From assembly GCA_002320555.1 (NCBI GenBank), contig DCJV01000106.1:34791-49074 (forward strand): a stretch of 14,284 nucleotides of DNA, in the 5' to 3' direction. The translations under genes were made by a program, and so were the position numbers. Shown here piece by piece: positions 6,500 to 11,957 of the stretch. This DNA comes from Ruminococcaceae bacterium UBA1691 (GTDB lineage: Bacteria > Bacillota > Clostridia > Oscillospirales > Acutalibacteraceae). The first letter of the stretch is position 1, and each line of letters begins with the position of its first letter. The notes under the pieces are model-generated. The model searched no databases. It was not told the origin of the DNA and worked only from the letters and a program-made list of their open reading frames with translations.

Positions 6500-7585
6500 A
6501 TGAAACGAATCGGTGTACTCACGAGCGGCGGGGATTGCCAGGGGCTCAATCCGGCCTTGCGCGGCCTTGCAAAAGCGCTCTATCATGAATTTGATGATGA
6601 CGTGGAGATTTACGGCTTTGCCGACGGTTACCGGGGGCTAATCGAGGACGACCACAAGGTGATGGAGCCCGCGGATTTCTCGGGCATTCTCACGCGCGGC
6701 GGTACGATCCTCGGCACCTCACGCCAGCCGTTCAAGCTCATGCGTAAAAAAATGGACGACAGCAGCCTAGACAAGGTTGAGGCCATGAAGAAAAACTACA
6801 AAAAGCTCAAGCTGGATGCGCTCGTCATCCTCGGCGGCAACGGCACGCACAAAACAGCGAACCTGCTTTATAAAGAAGGGCTCAATATCGTTACGATGCC
6901 TAAAACCATCGACAACGATATCTGGGGAACGGACATCACTTTCGGCTTCCAGAGCGCGGTGAATGTGGCTACCAACGTGATCGACTGTATCCACACAACC
7001 GCCACCTCGCACGGGCGCATCTTCGTCGTTGAAATCATGGGGCATAAAGTCGGGTGGCTCACCCTGCACGCTGGTATTGCGGGCGGCGCGGATATCATCC
7101 TCCTGCCAGAGATCCCCTATTCCCTTGAGGCCGTCACCAAGGCGCTGCAAAAGCGTGAGCGGCAGGGCAAAAATTTCTCGATCATCGCCGTTGCAGAGGG
7201 TGCGATTTCTGCAGAGGACGCGGCGCTGAGCAAGAAAGAGCGGAAGGCGAAGGCTGCCAAATTCCCATATCCGTCCAAGGCGTACGAACTTGCGGATGAG
7301 CTCGGTAAGCGCACCGGGCAGGAAATCCGCATCTGTGTGCCCGGGCACATCCAGCGAGGCGGCAGCCCCTGCCCTTACGACCGTGTGCTCTCGACCCGTC
7401 TGGGTGCGGCTGCCGCAAGGCTCGTTAAGGAGGAAAAATTCGGCTTTATGGTCGCTGTCAAGGGGATGGGGATCGAGCCTGTCCCGCTCGGCGAGGTCGC
7501 AGGCAAGTTGAAATTTGTCCCGGAAGACTGCGAGATGATTCGCTCGGCACGCGATATGGACGTTTCATTTGGAGACGAAAAATAA
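6500..7585 (+). CDS. pfkA: 6-phosphofructokinase (phosphofructokinase A family)
   Basis: The 361-residue cytosolic enzyme phosphorylates fructose 6-phosphate at the committed step of glycolysis. Visible motifs are LTSGGDCQGLNPALRG (about 7-22), GGTILGTSR, ILGGNGTHKTA (about 110-120), MPKTIDND (133-140, with D138 as catalytic base), VEIMGHKVGWL, and PGHIQRGGSPCPYDR near the C-terminus. The positions that sort ATP- from PPi-dependent enzymes (E. coli 104 and 124) are G115 and K135. Gly at the first favours ATP, while Lys at the second is shared by PPi enzymes and by plant-type ATP enzymes, so ATP is the more likely donor but this is not certain. The metal-binding Asp103 equivalent is Asn114. 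The ATG at 6500 follows AGAAAGGAAG and lies 3 bp after the ppk stop, so the two genes are co-transcribed and probably translationally coupled. Confidence 0.93.
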   Translation: MKRIGVLTSGGDCQGLNPALRGLAKALYHEFDDDVEIYGFADGYRGLIEDDHKVMEPADFSGILTRGGTILGTSRQPFKLMRKKMDDSSLDKVEAMKKNYKKLKLDALVILGGNGTHKTANLLYKEGLNIVTMPKTIDNDIWGTDITFGFQSAVNVATNVIDCIHTTATSHGRIFVVEIMGHKVGWLTLHAGIAGGADIILLPEIPYSLEAVTKALQKRERQGKNFSIIAVAEGAISAEDAALSKKERKAKAAKFPYPSKAYELADELGKRTGQEIRICVPGHIQRGGSPCPYDRVLSTRLGAAAARLVKEEKFGFMVAVKGMGIEPVPLGEVAGKLKFVPEDCEMIRSARDMDVSFGDEK

Positions 7586-7650
7586 GCGCTTCCCATTGAC
7601 TGCTTTTATCCTGGCATCCTAGCATCGGTAAACAAGGACAAGCAGCACCA

Positions 7651-7720
7651 CTCCGGCAGCCGCAAAGCCACGTTTGCCGCGGTTTCGGGCTCTGCAAATC
7701 TGCCCCTGCGGCTGCCGGAG
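7651..7720. repeat. Perfect 14-bp inverted repeat with 42-nt loop; possible ppk-pfk terminator
   Basis: CTCCGGCAGCCGCA (7651-7664) and TGCGGCTGCCGGAG (7707-7720) are exact reverse complements. After one mismatch, three more pairs extend the stem outward. The 42-nt interior can form a smaller hairpin (GCAAA with TTTGC at 7662-7677) that competes with the main stem. It begins 65 bp after the pfk stop. The plus-strand tail contains only short T-runs (CCTTTGGCGTTTTG), so if it terminates the operon it is not a canonical terminator. Other readings are an mRNA-stabilising structure or a dispersed repeat unit. Confidence 0.6.
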
Positions 7721-7792
7721 CGGTCCTTTGGCGTTTTGCACCTGTTCACCAATGCTAAAATGTTGCATTAACCTGTATACGGATACGAAAAC

Positions 7793-7828
7793 ATCCGGCT
7801 CGGCTCCTTTGCGGGAACCGGGCCGGAT
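7793..7828 (-). terminator. Rho-independent terminator of the surface phosphatase gene
   Basis: Arms 7793-7807 and 7814-7828 form a 15-bp GC-rich stem with one mismatch and one G-U wobble around a 6-nt loop. On the minus strand the stem is followed by GTTTTC and lies about 28 bp after the phosphatase stop, so that is its most likely role. The T-run is short. The rest of 7586-7855 holds no convincing gene. Confidence 0.72.
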
Positions 7829-7855
7829 TAATCATAGGATGATTTTAGATGACGC

Positions 7856-10800
7856 TCACATTTCGCCGTGCGTCCTTTTGCGCCGCATTGTTTCCGCCAG
7901 CACCAACGCCGCGAGTGCGGTCACCGGAACGGCAATGAGCAGTGGGGAGGTATTGTCCCCTGTCAGCGGGTTCTCCGCATCCCCGGCAGTCGTCTGAGCG
8001 GCAGTTGTCTGCTGCGTATTGTCTGGTACAGAGGACGTTGCATCCGTTACATCACCCGCGGGAACTGTAACCGTTGGCTGCTTCGTATCGTCAGGCTTTG
8101 TGGGCTCCGTCGTGATCGGAGTTGCTGTCGATTCCTCCGGCTTTGCCGCATTCGTGCTGGTTTCCGGCACATCCGCCGTTTTCTTTTCGATCGCGAAGGA
8201 ATCAATCCGCTGCGCGCCGTCTGAGCCTACGGTATAGGCATCGAAATAGAGCGTATCGCCGTCGATCTGGAAGGCGGAAAAGATCGGATCGGTCGCATCG
8301 GCAAGCTTCTCGGCGCGCGGGAAAAGCTGATCCGTTTCGGCCGGGTCCTTAGTCACATAGGTCTTCACGCCGGAGCAGCCGCTGATGACATAAATGCTGC
8401 CCTTCGGGTCAAGTTTGGCCGTGTAATCCCTGCCGTTGTAGGTGACCGTCTTCGTCTGCGTTTGAACGACCTCGTTATTGTCCATCACGCCGGTGCGCAG
8501 GTACACATGGTCGTGTCCCTGCAGAACCACATCGATGCCCAGCTCCGGCATCAGGGTGCTCAGCTCCTTGCGCAGCTGGATCACGTCGTCGTCGTCAAAA
8601 TGTGAGCCGTTGGAATACGGCGCCTTGTGCAGCGCCACGATCTTCCACTGCGCGTCGCTCTGCGCCGCGTCCTTCTTGAGCCATTCCATCTGATCCTTGC
8701 TCAGCCCCTTTTCCTCGGAGAGGTTGTTGGTGTTGAGCACCATAAAGTGCGCGTTATTATAATCAAAGGAATAGTAAACGCCGGTCGTGCGGTCTTGCTC
8801 CGGCACATTGGAGAGGATGAAGTTTTGATCGATGGCGAATTCGCTCTTTGCCTCGTGGTTGCCCGCCGTGGGCATCAGAACCGTCTTCATCAAATTGTCT
8901 GCTCCCGTGTTGAAGAGCCACTGCCACTGATTGGCGTTGTCGCCCTTATCCACATGGTCGCCCGTGTGCATGATGAAATCAGCGTCCGGATACATCGTAT
9001 AAGCCGTATCGAGCACCTTTGCCCAGGAGCGGCTGTACTGGCGCTCACTCTGGGACTGGCTGTCGCTCATATGGAAAAAGGTGAGCTGATTGGAATTGTC
9101 GGCGGTTTCGATCACGCCGGTATCGCTCCACCAGCCCTTCTCCGCATCGCCCACGCGGAAGCAGTATTTCTCCCCCGCCTTCAGGCCCGTGATCTCCACC
9201 ATATGGCGCGTCGCATCGAAGTAATAGGGGAATAGGCCAAAGACGCCGATATCAATGCCGGGGAACTGGAGCTTCACGGTCTCTTCGCGCGTCTTCACCT
9301 TCACTCCCGCGGGCAGTTTATCGCTAAACTGCGGATTTTCACTATAGGGAACGATTTGGATATCCGTATTGTACGGCAGCACCTTCGCGCCGTCCACCGT
9401 ACATTTTGTGTACCAGTTGATATTGCGTGTCGTCGCGGCATCCACGCCAAATGTCATGCCGACATTCGAGGGCCTGCGGTAATTATCCGCCGTCGCCTCA
9501 ACCGGAACCTTACCGCGGTAGACAAGCGTCGCCGTGCTGTCCATCTGCACAGCCGGATTTTCGTCGATGAAGAAATCGTCCGCGATATACGCGACCTCAT
9601 GTCCCACGGACTCGATCTGGCTGTCGGTCAGGTATTCCTCGATATAGTGATCGAGAATCGCGTTGAGGCTGTCATAGGGGATGATATTCAGCCCAGACAG
9701 GAATTTGAACGCGAAATCGACGATCTTTTTATAGTTTGGATCGCCCTGCGTGATGAGCTTGAGGAGCATCTGGAGTGCATCTGCCGTGTGAGAGCCGAAG
9801 GAGCCGTCCGGGAACAGGGCGTTCAGGCGGAATTCAAGATTCGTCAGGATTTCGTCCTGAATCAGATCGTTGAGCAGAATATCGATGAGCTCATCGATGA
9901 GCCGCTGCGCGCTGTCGCCATTTTCAAAACCCTCCAGGGCCTCGGCGACAAACTGATCCGGCTGTTCACCGGCCGCCACATAATGGCCATTTTTGAATGC
10001 AACGCCGGCTTCATCGCCGGCCGTATAGGAGTGCATCACACAAAGCACCAGATCGCCCAGCGTCCCATAGCTCTTTCCCTCGCCAATATGAAATCGTTTT
10101 GCATATTCGGCGCTCGGCGGCGTATCCGCCACTTTGAAATCAACCAGCCTTTCGATGGAGCCTTTGAGGATTTCCATCGTCTTTTGCGGATCTTTGAGAT
10201 AATGCTCCTCAATCTGCCCAAACAGATCCTCCAGGAACGCCATCACATTTTTGACCGTGAAAATATCATATCCGAGAATGCTGACCCCGTCGCCGAGGAA
10301 ACCCTTCAAGACTTCTTCCAGATCGATTCCGTTGTTTTTCAGCAGGTTCATCAGCCCGCCCGCGGACGTCACGGTATTCAGCCCGCTTGCAAGGAACCCG
10401 CTCGCCATCGTCATAACAAAGTCCGTAGAATTGCCCTTGCAGTTGGAAAATGCATAGGAGTAATCCTGATAGGTCGGATAGGTGTCCCCGTCGAGCTCAT
10501 AACGGTAATTTCCATCCTCTGGGCGGGGCGTCGCCACCACGGCGGAATTGTGCGGGTCCGTGTTGACTTTCTGAACCCGGTCTACCGGATAAGTATTGAT
10601 TTCAACGGAAATCTGGCCTTCGCCTTTGGTGTTGTCAAGCTGGGCCTCACGGAAGAAATTCGGATAACCGGAGAGGGAGTTCGTCTGGATGTCATAGATC
10701 GTCTCGCCATGATCAGATACCGCCTTGGCGATATCGTTTTGGTGCATATGGCCGGTAAAGACATAATGCATGCCTGCATCCGCCAACGCCTCTGCAACGT

Positions 10801-11656
10801 TTTGATAGTTATCCAGGCAGAAATCCTGCGCGATCGTCGCTTCCAGCCACAAGTGCGGTACCAAGCTGAAATGCGTCATACCGATGATCGTTTCGCCCTT
10901 CGCCCTGGCTTCGGCGCACTGGCCAAGCACCCATTCGATAAAGTCGTCGGAGAAATTGCCACCGGTCTCATGGCCGCCGGAATGGCCGGGCTCCATATTA
11001 TCCGGGCTGTATTTGCCGCCGTCCATCACGATCAGGCGGTAACCGCCCTCCAGGCTGACCGCATAAGAAAGCCCATTGGCTTGTTTTCCCTTGGGCGGCG
11101 TATAAACGGCTGAAGCCAAGTCGTAGCCAAGGTTTTTGTAAATCTCCTTAAACTGCTCCGGCGTGGTGACCAGGCTCTTGTCCTTGACTTCCTTGCCGGT
11201 CGTAAAAGAGGCGGCATCGTAATTATTGATATCGTGATTGCCGTTGATGACAAGGACCTGCGCGCCCGTATCCTTTTCAAACTGCTCGAGCTTCGCCGCA
11301 AGGCCTTTGTGCGCTTCAATCTCGCTATCTTTGGTCAGGTCGCCTGGAATGAGGACATATTTCAGGCCCTTTTCCCGGACATCCTCGGCCATCGCGGCAA
11401 GCGCCGCGTCTACAAGCCCGCCAGTCTGCGGGAATTGCTTGCCCTTGACCCGGCAAAATTCGCTGAATGCCTCCCATCCCTGCTCATCGTCTTCCGCCGG
11501 CATAAGCGATCTCGGATAATAGTGCGTGTCCGACATTACCCCAATCGTCAGCGGCGCCGCCTCCACTGTGCGTGCAAACGCGCCAAACGGCACTGCTACC
11601 GCGATGAGCACGACCGCCAGAATGACAGCCAGCGTCCCCTTCAGATGTTTTTGCAT
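7856..11656 (-). CDS. Secreted, wall-anchored protein with two metallophosphoesterase domains
   Basis: This 1266-residue protein starts with a signal peptide (about 1-34, cleavage near AFA or VEA). Domain 1 (about 35-360) is a calcineurin-like phosphoesterase with a full metal-ligand set: D43 and H45 in SDTH, D106 in GDLT, N140 and H141 in GNHD, H262, and H303 and H305 in GHMH. A long helical region (about 400-700) has no recognised fold. An Fn3-like module (about 710-850, with EITGLKAGEKYCFRVGD) precedes domain 2 (about 857-1155), which resembles bacterial purple acid phosphatases: D865 in SDSQ, D900 in GDH, N933 and H934 in GNHE, H1010, and H1048 and H1050 in GHDH. A Thr/Pro-rich linker leads to NPLTGD (1229-1234), a hydrophobic helix and an RRKR tail, which is a sortase-type sorting signal. 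It probably releases phosphate from extracellular esters; the substrate is unknown. AAAGGAGGA precedes the ATG. It stands alone and converges on ppk-pfk. Confidence 0.93.
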   Translation of the reverse strand: MQKHLKGTLAVILAVVLIAVAVPFGAFARTVEAAPLTIGVMSDTHYYPRSLMPAEDDEQGWEAFSEFCRVKGKQFPQTGGLVDAALAAMAEDVREKGLKYVLIPGDLTKDSEIEAHKGLAAKLEQFEKDTGAQVLVINGNHDINNYDAASFTTGKEVKDKSLVTTPEQFKEIYKNLGYDLASAVYTPPKGKQANGLSYAVSLEGGYRLIVMDGGKYSPDNMEPGHSGGHETGGNFSDDFIEWVLGQCAEARAKGETIIGMTHFSLVPHLWLEATIAQDFCLDNYQNVAEALADAGMHYVFTGHMHQNDIAKAVSDHGETIYDIQTNSLSGYPNFFREAQLDNTKGEGQISVEINTYPVDRVQKVNTDPHNSAVVATPRPEDGNYRYELDGDTYPTYQDYSYAFSNCKGNSTDFVMTMASGFLASGLNTVTSAGGLMNLLKNNGIDLEEVLKGFLGDGVSILGYDIFTVKNVMAFLEDLFGQIEEHYLKDPQKTMEILKGSIERLVDFKVADTPPSAEYAKRFHIGEGKSYGTLGDLVLCVMHSYTAGDEAGVAFKNGHYVAAGEQPDQFVAEALEGFENGDSAQRLIDELIDILLNDLIQDEILTNLEFRLNALFPDGSFGSHTADALQMLLKLITQGDPNYKKIVDFAFKFLSGLNIIPYDSLNAILDHYIEEYLTDSQIESVGHEVAYIADDFFIDENPAVQMDSTATLVYRGKVPVEATADNYRRPSNVGMTFGVDAATTRNINWYTKCTVDGAKVLPYNTDIQIVPYSENPQFSDKLPAGVKVKTREETVKLQFPGIDIGVFGLFPYYFDATRHMVEITGLKAGEKYCFRVGDAEKGWWSDTGVIETADNSNQLTFFHMSDSQSQSERQYSRSWAKVLDTAYTMYPDADFIMHTGDHVDKGDNANQWQWLFNTGADNLMKTVLMPTAGNHEAKSEFAIDQNFILSNVPEQDRTTGVYYSFDYNNAHFMVLNTNNLSEEKGLSKDQMEWLKKDAAQSDAQWKIVALHKAPYSNGSHFDDDDVIQLRKELSTLMPELGIDVVLQGHDHVYLRTGVMDNNEVVQTQTKTVTYNGRDYTAKLDPKGSIYVISGCSGVKTYVTKDPAETDQLFPRAEKLADATDPIFSAFQIDGDTLYFDAYTVGSDGAQRIDSFAIEKKTADVPETSTNAAKPEESTATPITTEPTKPDDTKQPTVTVPAGDVTDATSSVPDNTQQTTAAQTTAGDAENPLTGDNTSPLLIAVPVTALAALVLAETMRRKRTHGEM

Positions 11657-11748
11657 GATTCTCCTCCTTTGTGGTCGAAAGTCCCCGCTTCCGCCGTTCC
11701 TGTCTGCCCGCCGGTTTTGTCCCTGCGGAGCATTTTGATACAGGGCAT

Positions 11749-11757
11749 ATTATAGCA
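11749..11757 (-). promoter_or_regulatory. Extended -10 promoter of the surface phosphatase gene
   Basis: On the minus strand TGC directly precedes a perfect TATAAT (11754-11749), which is an extended -10. No recognisable -35 is found 16-18 bp upstream, so the extended -10 would have to compensate or an activator would be needed. Transcription would begin near 11742, giving a leader of about 85 nt. Confidence 0.65.
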
Positions 11758-11863
11758 CAGAGCCTTTTCGCGCATATTTCCTCTTAGAGATAATTTTTAT
11801 ATTTTCTATTAATTTTAAACAAAAACTATGTTAGAAAAGCGCAAAGATTGACAAATCATTCTG

Positions 11864-11890
11864 CAAATATCCGGTCAATCCGGAAGTTTG
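11864..11890. promoter_or_regulatory. 27-bp imperfect palindrome, candidate operator
   Basis: The element has symmetrical blocks CAAA, TCCGG, then a 5-nt centre, then CCGGA and TTTG. Nine of the eleven arm positions pair. It is also flanked by GATTGAC (11846-11852), which is complementary to GTCAATC at 11874-11880. It lies about 70 bp upstream of the beta-galactosidase start and overlaps or abuts the possible -35 region. Its size and symmetry suit a dimeric repressor such as a LacI-type protein, but no such gene is in the window. Confidence 0.5.
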
Positions 11891-11957
11891 GATTGAAAAG
11901 CCCTGCCAGATATGCTAGTATGATTTCAAGCATTATGAAACGGGGGCAGAAGGCTAT

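Larger units (their letters stand above)
11657..11957. other. Divergent intergenic region between phosphatase and beta-galactosidase genes
   Basis: No gene is seen in these 301 bp. The left part carries the phosphatase leader, with a small inverted repeat CCCTG (11721-11725) and CAGGG (11741-11745) at its expected transcription start. The centre, about 11775-11845, is very AT-rich. The right part holds the palindrome at 11864-11890 and possible -10 elements for the beta-galactosidase gene (TATGCT at 11911-11916 and TATGAT at 11919-11924). TTGGAT lies 17 bp before the first of these. TTGACA at 11848 has no -10 at proper distance. Confidence 0.6.

Noticed and set aside
5168..7348. Minus-strand frames of 316 and 193 codons opposite ppk and pfk
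   Set aside because: They are register-aligned shadows of well-identified genes and have no ribosome binding sites or motifs.
7674..7997. 107-codon plus-strand frame from the intergenic region into the phosphatase 3' end
   Set aside because: It starts at TTG inside the inverted repeat with no ribosome binding site, and its composition is that of antisense phosphatase sequence.
9356..11113. 585-codon open frame on the plus strand, antisense to the phosphatase
   Set aside because: It lies in exact codon register opposite the phosphatase gene, where stops arise only from sense codons TTA, CTA and TCA, which this gene avoids. It has no ribosome binding site and no recognisable protein motif.
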